A stretch of DNA of 64,000 nucleotides from Viola odorata (GCA_963691705.1 OY829537.1:19096078-19160077); one strand, 5' to 3'. Numbered from the stretch's first letter, positions 1 to 11,362 are shown. Numbers and translations are program-made. The notes: generated from the sequence alone by a model not told the origin.

Positions 1-2
1 CT

Positions 3-704
3 GAAAAATCAGCTAAGGTAAATTCTACTCCAGAACCAGTACTGCCCGAGAAGGAACATCAGGTAATCCCTCTTCCCTTCCCAGCCAGGTCTGAAAAGGC
101 CAAGAAGGTAAGGGAAGAAAAAGCTATTTTAGATATTTTTCGTAAAGTAGCTATTAATATTCCTCTTCTTGATATGATTGCACAAGTTCCTAAATATGCT
201 AATTTTTTAAAAGAATTGTGCACTAACAAGAAAAAGCTTGCAGGAGTAGAGAGGATTAATTTGAACGAAAACATTTCCGCCATTTTTCAAAAGAAATTGC
301 CAAATAAGTGTAAGGATGGGGGAACGTTTGTCATCCCTTGTAAGATCGGGGATCAGGTTATTGAGAAGTCATTATGTGATTTGGGTGCAAGGATAAATGT
401 TTTGTCATTGACCTTGTTTAAATGTTTAAAAATTGGTGGATTGAAAGAAACCAGACTTGTAATTCAACTAGCAGATAGGTCTATTATTTATCCTGTTGGG
501 GTAATTGAGGACGTGTTAGTACAAGTTGGTGATTTTGTATTCCCTGCTGATTTTTATGTTATTGATATGGAAAATGAACACACTTCTAAATCAACTGAAA
601 TTTTGTTAGGTAGACCTTTCTTGAGAACTGCCCGGGCGAAGATTGATGTGGCAGGAGGGAGTTTTGTGATGAAATTGTTAAATTCAATATGTATGATGCC
701 ATGA
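3..704 (+). CDS. Athila gag C-terminus and aspartic protease (partial)
   Basis: The frame is open from the first bases of the window to a TGA at 702-704, so the N-terminus lies upstream. The first 60 residues match the conserved Athila segment before the protease (IPLLDMIAQVPKYANFLKEL). The protease-like region follows, with the active-site area DLGARINVL (usually DLGASINVM in the family), then QLADRS, FPADFYVIDME and the closing ILLGRPFL. The arginine after DLGA and the lack of a DSG/DTG triad make activity doubtful, but the family itself uses a variant site. The reading frame for the next part of pol starts at 689 in another phase, which implies a frameshift. Confidence 0.85.
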   Translation, partial: EKSAKVNSTPEPVLPEKEHQVIPLPFPARSEKAKKVREEKAILDIFRKVAINIPLLDMIAQVPKYANFLKELCTNKKKLAGVERINLNENISAIFQKKLPNKCKDGGTFVIPCKIGDQVIEKSLCDLGARINVLSLTLFKCLKIGGLKETRLVIQLADRSIIYPVGVIEDVLVQVGDFVFPADFYVIDMENEHTSKSTEILLGRPFLRTARAKIDVAGGSFVMKLLNSICMMP

Positions 705-1027
705 AATTTCCAAATGATATGCATAATGTGAATTGCATAGATATTGTTGATCCTGCTACTGCTACTGCTGATATTCATAAATTAAATGCTACTAACCCTT
801 ATGAGCATGTTCTCAGCAGAAACATTAACAATCTAAAAAAAACACGAAAGGAGAAAGTTTTGCAGGAACCTAAGATTGAGCTGAGAACCTTGCAAGAAGA
901 ATCAAAGGAAGAAAGGCTTGCGAGGGTACTAAAAGAGTACGAAGAGGCTGTTGAATGGAGAATAACCGACATTAAGAGGACTTCTCTATCCATCTGTGGG
1001 GCAATGTGCAACCCACAAACCACCTGA
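689..1027 (+). pseudogene. Athila protease-RT linker, cut before RT
   Basis: This 112-codon frame overlaps the end of the protease frame and continues the same polyprotein after a probable frameshift. It is charged and helical, and ends with EYEEAVEWRITDIKRTSLSI. That matches the segment which in Athila elements comes just before the RT (...KALGWTIADIKGISPSIC...). The match stops there and the post-pol non-coding sequence begins at once, so the whole RT-RNase H-integrase region has been removed by one internal deletion with its left edge near 1000. Confidence 0.7.
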
Positions 1028-3841
1028 AACAAAGGAAAAAGTGTCTAGTCCGAGACTATAAATCAGGACGCTTCATGGGAGGTAACCCATGTGTTTTTAA
1101 CATTTTCATTTTCATTTTTACTTTTTTTATTTTTTTTATTTTTTTTATTTTTTTTCTTTTTTTTCTTCTTCCCTGTCAATAAAATTTTCACGTAGTTGAT
1201 GTTTTGATTATGTGTGTTTTTGCAGGAGAATGAGAGTTGGGAGAATTAATTTGAAGCTTGGGTTTGGAATTTAAATCCATGGCGGTTTGAAGGAACCAAC
1301 CCAAAGAGCTTTATGGGCTTAAGTCATTACCGTTCATCTCTCCTCATTCCAAAAATCAAAAACTAGCCCCATCTTTTTCTTATTTTCATTTATTTTTTAT
1401 TTTCACTTTATTTTTTTTATTTCTCTTCTTCTTCCCGGTTAAAAAAAAAAATCTAGAAGTCTGATGTTGTTTTGATTTTGGTTTTGTCAGGAAACGAGAG
1501 CAGAATGAATTCATTTGAAGGTCTGGGAATAAAATCTATCATGGAGGATGAGAATTTTAAGTGAAGTTTCAGCCCTTGGAGCTTTATGGGCTTAAGTGAC
1601 TTAAGCCCATTTTCACAAACTCAATGTTGTCCATCACTCTTCATTTCCAAAATCAAAAATCCCAATTCTATCATCTTCTTTTTATCTCAAAACCCTAGCC
1701 GCCCCCTCACATCCAAATACCAAAGTCAGCCATAGTTCTCACCCGAACCGGAGCCAGCACCGGCTCTAAACCAAAACCCAACCGCCCGAAACAGCCACCC
1801 TCCCGACCGAAGCTGCGGCCAAAGCAAAAGCAAGCTGCACCGTCGTCTCCTTCATCACTGATTCCTGTGGACGACGACAAGGAAGAGGAGTTTTACCTCG
1901 ACATCTACGGTCGCAACACCCGTGAGCGGCCCACTCACCCCACTCCGTCGTCCCTACCGCCGCGGATCCTGCGGGTTCCAGCCATTCCAGCCCCTCCAGC
2001 GGCCACGTCGCCCACAGCCGCCACAACACCATCGCCGTCCACTCAGTCCACACCACCGGCGACTGCAGCGCCACCACCCACCGCGACCTTGATCACCAGG
2101 TTTCATCTTTCCTTTACTCCAAGTTTCATTTTCACTACTTTTATGTGCCCTGACTCACACATTGAGGACAATGTGTCCTTTAAGTGTGGGGAAGGAATTT
2201 TGTTGGAATTGTTCTGATATTTGCTGCTTGGATGTGAAGTGATGAGATGAGATGCACATATTGATGATGAGATGAGATTTCCTTGCACATAATTTTTATT
2301 TAGGACTTTAGAAACCAGTTGCATGATTTTATCTTGGATTTTAAATGTGTTCTTAGGAAGTTATGCACGATTTTGTGTGCTTTTGTGTGTTGTATATATT
2401 CTCTTGATTGATTGGAATGTGGATTGATTGGATGGTTTGAAAACCACATTGCCCTTGTTTTAAAAACAACCCCTCAATTTGAATGAATGGTTTAGGCGCT
2501 TTATACAGGAAACACTCATCTCACTGCACATATTCACGCGCACAATCACACTACTTGTTTGCTCCTATATCCATGCCTTGCCTAGTCGCTTGTAGTCATT
2601 TGTTTATCCTGTGAGCTCTTGAACTTTCATGCCATGATTATCTTTTTTGAGTGGATGCATGACGTTTGTGCTGGCTGGATTTGCATGAGACCCCTGGGTA
2701 TAGGCACAATTAGACGTAGGAAAGCGACAATGTGATTAAAAACTTTGCAATTTTCTTTCTTATCTTTTTTCTTGCTTTTATATTACCCCTGCCACTCATA
2801 TCACCTTTCTTTCCATCACCCTTCTAACTGTTTGAGACTTTTCCTTCTATTCTTAGCAGGCGAGAGATATTCTCTGGTAGTTGGCAAGGTGGGGCAAAGA
2901 GAAGCAATATCATTAGTGTGGGAGTATCAAGCTGCGACAATAAGACACTGAAAATCAGCGGATTCAAAAGAAGAAAAGGGAATTATAGAAGCTGAAAAAT
3001 TACGAGATGCGAGATCAAGATGCTGAAAAATAAAGGCAGAAACCACCATTCGTTGAAGCCAAGTCGATCGATTTATTTTTGCTGCTCCAGTCAGATATTT
3101 GAAAACATTATGTAAGCACTCCCTTTTGCTCGAAAAAGAAAAAGAAAAAGAAAAAGAAAAAGAAAAAGAAAAAGAAAAAATATATATATATATATAGAAT
3201 AAAGAATGCGAGCAAAAGTAGAGTACAAATCAGAGACTGAGCGAAGCATAAAGAAGAACAGACACTGACCGCATGGACCAGAAGAAGAAAATACCCCTGC
3301 TGACAGCCGATCGTTCTTTGCCTTGCCTTCGCTACTGCCAACAGAGGATGTCTCTCGCCGCTTCGTTTCTTCAGCTAAGAAATCTCTATCCTTCTCTCCC
3401 TGCCTCTCTTTTTGAACCCTCTTCTCTTACATAATTTTCGCGCTACCCTTTGCAAAGTTTTTATGATTATATGATTGCCTACGCGTGTGTTCTCCGTACT
3501 CGGGTCGTTATTACAATTATGATTTTGTACATTGTCATTTGCATTGATTGAGTGTAAACACCTTGCTATAATCCTTGCTGAGTTTGAGTGCAAATACAAT
3601 TTCCTGTGTGAGGATTGCTTGCGACTATGCTAGGTATGGTAAAGTTTCTCCCTTGGTTTCGTTATTGCTTGGGTTTGATGTGGATGCTATCTAGGTAGAA
3701 GGTTGTGTCGAATGTTGTGCTTAGTGTGCTGAGTATGGTTTTTCCTGTTTGCCTTTTATTTGTGGAAACCATTTATTCTTGTTAGAGGGGCTGTTTTGAG
3801 TATAATGCTCGAGGGCGAGCATAGGGTAGTGTGGGGGATTT
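1028..3841 (+). other. Athila post-pol non-coding region and polypurine tract
   Basis: No credible gene. The region begins with T-rich sequence. It holds a diverged direct duplication: about 1225-1380 and about 1485-1660 share the phrases agctttatgggcttaagt and ccaaaatcaaaaa. A C-rich stretch around 1690-2100 gives a proline/alanine-rich open frame (1867-2217) with no family resemblance. At 2161-2190 there is the 'gaggacaatgtgtccttt aagtgtgggga' type phrase characteristic of Athila. The polypurine tract gtgtgggggat lies at 3829-3839, directly before the 3' LTR. Confidence 0.65.
3130..3196. repeat. (AAAAAG)n plus (TA)n microsatellite
   Basis: About eight AAAAAG units run straight into roughly ten TA dinucleotides inside the Athila non-coding region. 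This is simple sequence and probably variable in length. Confidence 0.9.
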
Positions 3842-5193
3842 TGATTGAATGCATTTATGCTAATTTTTATGCGTTCAATCTAACTTAATTGGTTGATTTT
3901 TACTGTTGCTAGTGATACTTTTATTCAATTTTTGCATATCTTGGATGCTGAAATCAATTGGAAGAAAAGGACATGGAAATGACGACGTGGAGCAAAGAAG
4001 TGAAGAGAGGAGCTGATTTGTTTCCTGAACCAAAAACAATCTTACCATGGGCTGCTGCTTTATGAAGAATGGGCTTGAGCCCATTAGAGAGTTGCATGCT
4101 TTGTGCCGCTGCCTCCTGCTTCTAACTTTTTGAAAGATATTAAGCCCCATTAGAATTCCTTAATTAGGATTTTATCAAACAATTTAAATTAGTTTAATCC
4201 TATTTTGTAGGATTATAGTTGGGATAGAATTTTGTTAAATACCTTGCTGGATAGAAGAGAGAATCCATCTATTCTGGTTGAACGTCTTCTGCTACTGCTT
4301 TGAAATTGGATTTTATTCAATACATTATTTTCTTCTTCCTTTCTTCAATTAATTAATTCATGCATATTATTTGTTTGAATTAATTATGTCTCGTAGTAGC
4401 TAATTTATTTAATTCCTGGTAAGGACTATTTGAGCCATGATTCTTCTCTTGTGAGATCAAATCTGTGCTTATTAAATCTCAATTTCTGTATCTCTACTGT
4501 TTTTGATTTACGGTCAAAACTATTCATGTTTGTTTTAAACTTGATCGATTTAGAATTAAGCATGTTTAGTTACAGTCTTTCTTGGTAATTTTGGAATCCA
4601 TGTTATCATGAATCTGAAGGCAACTAATTGGTTTGCGAGTTGATTAGAAAAAGAGTAGAGTCTTACTTATAGGAGTAGAGTGTTTCTCTCCTAGGTTTGT
4701 GAAAGGTCTCTCCCTGTGTGTTCGTCAATCACTTAATTAAATTCTATAGAGAGTCTCTTAGAATTGTTAGAGCGATTAGGAATTTTCAATAGAGAGTCTC
4801 TTTGTTTATTTTGAATAGGTGGAGAGTAGGAAATCTAGAGAGTCTCTGATTTCTATAGCCTTTCTATGAAAATTGGATTTGAAAATATTTGCGTCGATGA
4901 TCAATTGAATGAATCATGGTTCGATTAGAGTCTTTACCGGGAATTGCTTATCGCTTGACTTTAATTAATCTTCATTTGTTTACTTTCTTGTTTCTATTAT
5001 TTGTTAATTAATTGCAATACAGACAACCTCTTTATTGGTATTTACCACTGTTACGAATTTTGGTTATTAAACGTGAATTAAATTAGACGTGAAATCTCTA
5101 CGGAACGATCTCTTTTTACCACTTGCTACAGTTTAAATTAAATGTTGTATGGTTAATTGTAGTATTTATATTTGTTGGTTTCGGCGACCATCA
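3842..5193 (+). mobile_element. Athila 3' LTR (about 1.35 kb)
   Basis: It starts TGAT right after a guanine-rich polypurine tract and I end it at ATCA (5190-5193), giving inverted TGAT...ATCA termini. The end context ttcggcgaccatca resembles the usual Athila LTR end. The right boundary is less sure than the left because the other LTR is outside the window. The LTR contains no gene; it is AT-rich with a gatct/agagagtctct-rich middle (about 4680-4870). Confidence 0.7.
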
Positions 5194-5327
5194 AAGCCTC
5201 TATTCATTCCAACATTGTGAAGCAATCGGAGATGCTATCTGCGAAACCCAAATCAGCAGGGGCAACTAATGCCGCCATGCTAGGAAGATCTTTTGTACAC
5301 TACGCTTTCAAACGATACAGGGCCTGA
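5194..5327 (+). pseudogene. C-terminal exon-like fragment of an unknown gene
   Basis: In one frame, and directly after the Athila LTR, this stretch reads about 43 residues with balanced composition to a TGA at 5325-5327. The end contains NAAMLGRSFVHYAFKRYRA. It does not look like retroelement protein and I do not recognise the family. It may be the last exon of a host gene cut by the Athila insertion, or a captured fragment. The upstream part is not in the window, so coding status rests on frame and composition only. Confidence 0.4.
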
Positions 5328-5734
5328 TGCCTGGTGAACCCAACCGAGGGGAGGGACGACGATCTATGCTATGAACTTGGAGTTTCTTGTGATAGGTTAA
5401 GAGGACAAGGCCATGAGTGGGAAATACTAGGATGTTTTCGGATATTTGGTAGGATTTTTCAGTTTTTTGGTGAAACGATTGTGTTTATCCCAGAGGGATT
5501 TTCTCTTTCTTTTTGCGATGGTCTTTTGAGTTGTTTTGGATGGATAATTGATATGGAAAAGTTAAGGCGATTTAATAAATATCCGAAAGAGTACGACTTT
5601 ATTAAAAGTGTTTACAAAAATATGGTAAACTTGCCAACTACCTAAATTCATAAAAAATGGCTAAGATAGATGAAATCAGGGATCCTAATTACACAAAAAG
5701 GAAAAGGGGTTGCCGATATTCGAGCCTTCCCATG
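5328..5734. other. Unassigned sequence
   Basis: An open frame of 103 codons (5334-5645, plus) exists, but it has no recognisable domain and an odd hydrophobic composition rich in Phe. It may be a 3' untranslated region of the exon-like fragment or unrelated spacer. I see no transposon ends or repeats here. Confidence 0.4.
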
Positions 5735-5740
5735 AAGGTG

Positions 5741-6989
5741 TCAATCCTGGACGTCAGAGTCTTCTTGCTTCTGCCAAAGGTACTCCATTGAAGCCAACTC
5801 CCCTTTCTGCATCTCTATCTCAGCCTCTAACGTGGTAATTCGGCTTTGCAGCGCCTGAATTTTCCTATCTCCCAAGTCAGCGCGAGTAGTCAGGACCCTT
5901 ATCGTCGAATCCCTGTCTTGGATTATGGCACGTGACGCTTCTTTCTTACGGGTTTCGCTGCTCAAGCGTTCCTTAAAATCCCTGAGGGCCACCTTCTATT
6001 TTACTGCTTGTACACGGATAAAATCCTTGTTACGCCTGTCCAACTCATTCATCTGGACTTCCAGGCCACATTGATGGGCTTCGGCGATATCTCTTTCCTC
6101 TGTCATCAGATCTCGCTCTTCTTGCACTGCTCGCATTTGCTCTACCACTTGAGCATAAGCCATGGCATCCATTCCTTCGCTTACTTGGGATTCACCTTCC
6201 TCTTCCATCGGTTTCTGATTTTCTGGACGAGGTAGGACATTGTCGTTGACTAGCCTCAACCTCCATTGTGGATACTGTGGTATCGTTGTCGCAGGGGCAA
6301 TGCGTCCTTTGAGACAACAGGGTTTGGCCCAGTCTTGGGCGTACAGCTGAATGTTCTGATTTTCTCCGGTGTGTGGCAGATCTGATCTCGTCATGCCGAA
6401 TGTCACTGGAATGATTTGCGTGATGCAAAACTGTCTGATTACGAGGGCAGGGCAATAGTGAGCGCACCCCCATGCTCCGATCAAAGGAACCCAAGGTAGA
6501 GGTCCACAGCAGACGATGGGATCGGAGGTCCGCAGCCACTTGGCATGCCAACTGAAGTCCTCTTCTGAGAGGTTTATGAATCGGTCGATCCAGACGTCCT
6601 TATTTTCCATCTCTCATTTATCCGTGGTCATTGCATTGATAACTCTGAGTAAAGGGCACGACCTTATGTAGCTTTCGAAGAAAATGGACTGATCAGGAAT
6701 CTGTTTGAAATGGCTGACCAGTCATACTGTCAGCAACTGAGCGCAACAGATAAGCCTCCATTTCCCTTTTCTTCGGTAAGAGTCCAAGGAGCGAAAGGTC
6801 TCGGCCAAGATGGTTGTTGTAGGATTGATGGCATTTACCTCCATCTCGTAAAAGATGTTGGCTGCTGAAAAGTCGATGGCGTTCCTCATTTTTTGAAAGA
6901 GGACAAATCCTACGATGGCGAAGGCCAGAATCCTTAAGCGCTTTGCTCCATTGGGTAGCTGAAATCATGCCTCGATATCTGACCAACAC
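5741..6989 (-). pseudogene. Ogre-like ORF1 with DUF7745-like region and coiled coil
   Basis: Read from about 6970 to 5741 on minus. The first part, in a shifted frame, contains LAFAIVGFVLFQKMRN and NPTTTILAETFRSLDSYRRK. After two in-frame stops near 6700 and 6607 it goes on with WVPLIGAWGCAHYCPALVIR. Together these resemble the plant DUF7745 region found in retroelement-derived proteins. The C-terminal 150 residues are a charged coiled coil (VVEQMRAVQEERDLMTEERD), broken by TAG at 5993-5995 and ending at 5741. At least one frameshift and several stops make it a pseudogene. In Ogre elements this ORF lies upstream of gag and has no known function. Confidence 0.6.
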
Positions 6990-7167
6990 CAGAAGTAGTC
7001 ACCCTCTCTGACACGAGTAGTGATTCCTAATAGCTTGTCGAGTCTTATTTTTACACTCGAAGAGTCGAGTCGGAGCAAATAAATGAACAAACCAACAATT
7101 GATCAAAACAAATAAATAAACAAATAAAACACCTCTCTAAAAAGATAAAACCGGCTCTGACCCTAAA

Positions 7168-7188
7168 GTCCCCAGTGAAGTCGCCAAA
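7168..7188 (-). other. Primer binding site of the Ogre-like element
   Basis: On minus the LTR end (ggggagcgaca) is followed by tttggcgacttcactgggga, very close to the TGGCGACTCCACTGGGGA type PBS common in Ogre/Tat elements. It fixes the polarity of this fragment and the inner boundary of the LTR. Confidence 0.75.
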
Positions 7189-7189
7189 C

Positions 7190-8313
7190 TGTCGCTCCCC
7201 GAAAATTTAAAAATTCGCGAGTGTGCAATGAAATTTGAGACCTTACAATAAGAAATATAATAAGTAAAAAAACTAAAGGCACAAAAAAGAGGTCTGGACC
7301 CCAGACAAAAGTTCGGGGTCGTATTATGGTCTCGGGAAGGTGTTAGGCACCCGAGTCACATCCGAAAACGGTTACCGGTTAATGAGAGAGGTGTTTAAAA
7401 AGGTGTTTGATAAAATGCATTTGGAAAAGGGGACCCTCAGAGGAATCGTCACTTTAGCCTTTTCTATGATCGTGACCGTTCAGGAATAATAAAAAGATCT
7501 TTCGGACGGGGTTACCGTTTATCAAGATCGATCGATTATCCCTGACCGTAACGTGATGGGACTGAATTTTTCGTAAGACTGAATGAGCGCCCTCTATGTC
7601 ATCATCGGGACAATGCATGATTAAATTAATTACTACATGATTCTATCATGGATAGTTTAGCAGAGTACAGATTAAATGAAAGGTTTTTTGAAATGATAAC
7701 TTGATGTGGGATCAAAAGTCCCCATGTACATACGGTCAATATAAGCGAGAATTTAAAATCATATGAGCATGGCATTTTAAGCAAGTCTTTAAACACGTTG
7801 TTCATGTGGGTTGATTTTAATTCTAGCAGTTCTATATATCATGCGTATGATTGATATTTACGAAAAGCGTCGAATAAATAAAAAGGAATCGAAAGGCGTA
7901 CTTTCGAGCGAAGCTTGAAATTAAAACCTACAAAATGAGAGTGTTAGTGATAGCTCGAAAAATAAATAAACAATTTTATGAGTGCAAAAATTTAAATGAC
8001 AGTTTATTGCATGCGAGAAATGATGGATTTAACGCGTACGAAAATTAGATGCTGAGTTGATTGCATGCGAGAAATGATTGATTTGACGCATACGAAAATT
8101 AAATGCTGAGTTGATTGCATGCGAGAAATGATGGATTTAATGCATACGAAAATTAAATGCTGAGTTGATTGCATGCGAGAAATGATGGATTTAACGCATA
8201 CGAAAATTAAATGATGAGTTGATTGCATGCGAGAAATGATGGATTTAACGCATACGAAAATTAGATGCTGAGTTGATTGCATGCGAAAAATGATGGATTT
8301 AACGCATACGAGA
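7190..8313 (-). mobile_element. Ogre-like 5' LTR
   Basis: Inner edge set by the PBS; on plus it begins tgtcgctccccg. It shares with the LTR at 63393 a long similar block (about 7295-7400) that includes the inverted repeat ctcggg...cccgag at 7331-7355. The outer part is a 54-bp tandem repeat ending exactly where MULE sequence starts. No clear terminal CA is seen at the outer edge, so the LTR may be slightly truncated. Confidence 0.65.
8009..8313. repeat. 54-bp tandem repeat, about 5.6 copies, in LTR
   Basis: Units start gcatgcgagaaatgatg at 8009, 8063, 8117, 8171, 8225 and 8279, with few differences between copies. Because 54 is a multiple of three it gives a false open frame on minus. Confidence 0.9.
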
Positions 8314-10224
8314 ATATAAGGGACACCTACTATCAGCGATTGGAAAGGATGCAAATGGTAACATATTTCCTATTGCTTGGGCAGTGGTTGATTCTAAAAA
8401 TAAGGACAACTGGTTGTGGTTTTTGCAAAGGTTAGCAGATGACATTGGGCCCTTGGAAGAATGGTGTTTTACGTCAGACAGGAAAAAGGTAACTTTCCTG
8501 TACTGCTTTAATGTTTAGTATCATATTGTCTTAGTGAATGTAACTTATTGTCTCATGTGCAGGGTTTGCAAAATATTTTTGATACTATCTTGAAAGAAGT
8601 TGATCATAGGTATTGTGTGAGGCACATATAGACCAATTTCAAAGGTGAGTTTGGTGAGGGCCAGTATACGAAAGACCAACTCAAGGATGCTGCAAAAGCA
8701 TACATAGAGACAAAGTTTAACATTCATATGGAGAAGATAAAGGCCGAGAACCCAACTACCTATGCTTGGTTGAAGAGAATACCTCTACAAAGATGGTCAA
8801 GACATGCTTCCAATGCATGGGTGATGTGTGAACTTCTATTGAATAATCTTTCTGAGAGTTTCAATTCTTACATAAAGTAATGATTCATCTAGTAGTGTGT
8901 TTTATTTTTTGATTATGTATTCAACTTTTTATACAATTATCTCATTTTTTGAATTTAATGTGGTAGAAATGCAAGGAAAAAACCAATTCTGACTTGTCTG
9001 GAGATTATAAGAAGGTTACTAATGAAGAGGTTCTACATTAAGTATCAGGGGATGCAGTTGTACCAGGGAACAATCTATCCTAAATGGTTCAACAGGCTGG
9101 AAAAGTGTATAAAGGACTGTCATTCATACATAGTGTATCCTCATTCCCAGATGCAAAAGTTTGAAGTTAAGCATATTAATGGGGATAGGAGCACTTGCGA
9201 CCTACAACTCTAGACTTGTAGTTGCAGAAGGTAGGACTTGACCAGAATGTCTTGTAGGCATGCAACAACTGCCTATTTATTCCTGGCCAAAAACCCACAT
9301 GACTTTGTGGTTGTTGCCTATCGGAAGACAGTATTCCTGGAGGTTTACAATGATGGCATTCTTCCTATTCCAGACCAAAGTGAATGGCCAGTAGTAGAAG
9401 GCCATTATGAGATTAAGCCTCCTCAATATATGGCATAGAGTGGCAAACCAAGGCATAAGAGAAGGAGAGAAGCAGGAGAAGCTGGACCTCCAAACCCAAA
9501 CAGAATGAGAAGGAGTGGGGTGGTGATGACCTGCAGAAATTGCAAAGGCAGAGGACATAATAAAAGGACTTGTCCACTTCCAATGAGGGCTGACATGCCA
9601 CCACTGAGGAAGAAAAGAAAACAAACACCTGTACCAAATCCTTGTGCACCTGTGAATCTACACCTGCACCAACTGGTCTTGTCATGGAGGTAATGTTATT
9701 GAATATGCTATTTGTGGAATATATGTTTAATATCAATGTAATATCTTACTTATCTTTTGTTATAGGAAACTGAAGGGTATGCAAGTGCAAATGCCAGTTC
9801 AACTACAAGGACAACAAGTTCAAATGTAAATGCAAATGTAAGGTCAAATACAAATGCAAATGCAAATGCAAGTGCAGGTGCAACTATTTCAGATAGTGCA
9901 ACAGCAAGTGCAACAACAACAACAAGTGCAAGTGCAAGTGCAAGGTCAATGGAAAATGCAAGTGCAAGTGCAACTATTTCAGATAGTGCAAGTGTAAGTG
10001 TAAGGTCAAGTGCAAGTGCAACTACTTCACCTACAATGCCTTCTATATCAATTCCTTCACCAACAACAAGGACTCTATTGGTCATCCCTACATCAGTACG
10101 ATCATGTAGTAATGCTGGTCTGAGAACTAGCCAGAGGCCTAAGAAGAAGAAGATATGGAGACCAACAAGAGTTACTAGCAATTTCCTCCCTCCAAGGCCT
10201 GCAACAAGATCAAGTGCACCTTAA
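8314..10224 (+). pseudogene. MuDR-type (MULE) transposase, N-terminus missing
   Basis: Spliced reading on plus: exon to about 8488, then 8564-8877, 8967 to about 9691 and 9765-10224. The first exon carries the MULE transposase core (GHLLSAIGKDANGNIFPIAW, then the NKDNWLWFL segment), the next the RYCVRHI and SRHASNAWVMCELLLNNLSE segments. A SWIM-type zinc finger follows (TCDLQL, CSC, CRH around 9195-9260), then a CCHC knuckle CRNCKGRGHNKRTC and a Ser/Ala/Thr-rich tail. Stops sit at about 8630, 9213, 9228 and 9436. The DDE N-terminal part is lost where the Ogre-like LTR joins. Transposase of a cut-and-paste DNA element; inactive. Confidence 0.8.
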
Positions 10225-10987
10225 CCAGTTGAGCAACCTACCACATCAAATCCTCTATCACAGAACCACATTCCCACAAGGAAGTGGATACCTTGATGCA
10301 TCTCAAGTGGAAACTTTTGATTTGGTTTTTGTATGATGATAGTTTTGTGCATATTAGTTAACTTATGATGTATGCCTCTATTGAGACCTGATTTTGGACA
10401 TATTAATTAACATGGCATCACTCTGCATATTTCCTATTGTCTCCATTAATTCTGAACATCTTGTAAACATTTTTGCATATCCTTTACACATTGAAAGTTA
10501 ACTTTACTTGAACAAGCAAGAAACTAAAGCATATCCTTTAGTTAACTGTACTTGAACGATTTTGCATATCCTTTACTAATGAAGAGGAAATACAATAAAG
10601 AGCTACCACTGCACAACAAGGAAATGTTCATGTAGAGTACTACAGAATTTAGTATACTTGATCTGAATTATCTTCTCAGTTCACTTCTGTAAACATGAAA
10701 CTTTCATTTTATTGTTGCTAAGCATAAGGAATTTTGCTCTCCTGCTATTTGTGTTTGATTTAGCGAGAATGTGAACTTGAGTGTATAAAATAGCTACCTT
10801 TTAAACGATTTTGCATATCCTTTATACATTAAAAATGAACTTAACTTGAACAAGCAACAAACTTAAAACTCTTGAACAGAAACACAATTCATTGCAAATA
10901 CTTGAACATAAACACAATTTATTGAAAATACTTCAAAATATCCAAACATTACATAGTTTGTTCTAAACATGAAAATACAAGAAATGA
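10225..10987. other. MULE interior, no gene seen
   Basis: AT-rich sequence with repeated phrases (gattttgcatatcctttac at about 10558 and 10808; ttgaacataaacacaattta near 10900). I see no open frame with family resemblance; it probably is 3' untranslated sequence of the two converging genes. Confidence 0.5.
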
Positions 10988-11338
10988 CTACTCCTCCTTG
11001 GGGATGGCTAGCAGGTTGTTCCCATATTTGTCCAATGTAGACTGAGCAGACCTTGTAATATTGATGTTGGCCTTCATGATCTCATTCTTAGATTCCAGTA
11101 GAGCAATTGTGCTCTCAATATGCATGAGGCAGTTCCCAATAACCTCCACAATAGGTACATGGTATCGTTCATGTGCTTGACGCTTGATATGCCTCAGTCT
11201 TGCTGCCTGGGACATAAGCCTGTGGATGTCATTGGTTGTCTGCTCAATCCTAGACGTTGCCTGCTGAATCTCCTGGTCTAGACGACCACCAACAGCCCCT
11301 GCACTTGCAAGAAAACTCTCAGCCTCCCTTGGATCCAT
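10988..11338 (-). CDS. MULE companion ORF, coiled-coil protein of unknown function
   Basis: An intact minus frame; I choose the ATG at 11336-11338 (MDPREAESFL) rather than the upstream in-frame Met at 11360 because of composition. About 116 residues, helical and charged, with QATSRIEQTTNDIHRLMSQA and a second helix region ALLESKNEIMKANINI; no signal peptide or membrane segment. Family not recognised. It lies inside the MULE, convergent with the transposase. Its freedom from stops, unlike its neighbours, makes it interesting, but it is short. Confidence 0.45.
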   Translation of the reverse strand: MDPREAESFLASAGAVGGRLDQEIQQATSRIEQTTNDIHRLMSQAARLRHIKRQAHERYHVPIVEVIGNCLMHIESTIALLESKNEIMKANINITRSAQSTLDKYGNNLLAIPKEE

Positions 11339-11362
11339 GGAAGAAAATATGTTAATGAGCAA

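Larger units (their letters stand above)
1..5193 (+). mobile_element. Athila-type Ty3/gypsy retrotransposon, 5' end outside window, pol deleted
   Basis: The element reads on plus. It holds a gag C-terminus and protease, a remnant of the protease-RT junction, a long non-coding stretch and one 3' LTR. The reading frame resembles Athila gag-pro, and the post-pol signature (cgcttcatgggaggtaaccc near 1070) and the guanine-rich tract before the LTR are typical of Athila. Reverse transcriptase, RNase H and integrase are missing between about 1000 and 1040, so this copy cannot move by itself. The right end abuts an exon-like sequence at 5194; the left end lies outside the window, so no TSD can be tested. 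Confidence 0.85.
5735..8313 (-). mobile_element. Ogre-like Ty3/gypsy element, 5' end only
   Basis: On the minus strand the order is 5' LTR (7190-8313), PBS (about 7168-7188), a short leader and the beginning of ORF1 (to about 5741). Gag, pol and the 3' LTR are absent, so the element is truncated on its downstream side. A PBS of the tggcgact-cactgggga type and an ORF upstream of gag are hallmarks of the Ogre/Tat group. The right edge of the LTR joins MULE transposase coding sequence at about 8313, so the element was inserted in, or recombined with, that transposon. Confidence 0.7.

Noticed and set aside
1867..2217. Proline-rich 116-codon frame in the Athila post-pol region, possible env-like gene
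   Set aside because: No signal peptide or membrane segment; low complexity, and it reads into the conserved non-coding post-pol phrase.
3108..3341. Frame with a poly-Phe run on minus
   Set aside because: Translation of the AAAAAG microsatellite.
8004..8354. Repetitive 116-codon frame on minus
   Set aside because: Produced by the 54-bp LTR repeat, whose length is a multiple of three.
9750..10181. Hydrophobic 143-codon frame on minus
   Set aside because: Shadow of the Ser/Ala/Thr-rich tail of the MULE transposase.
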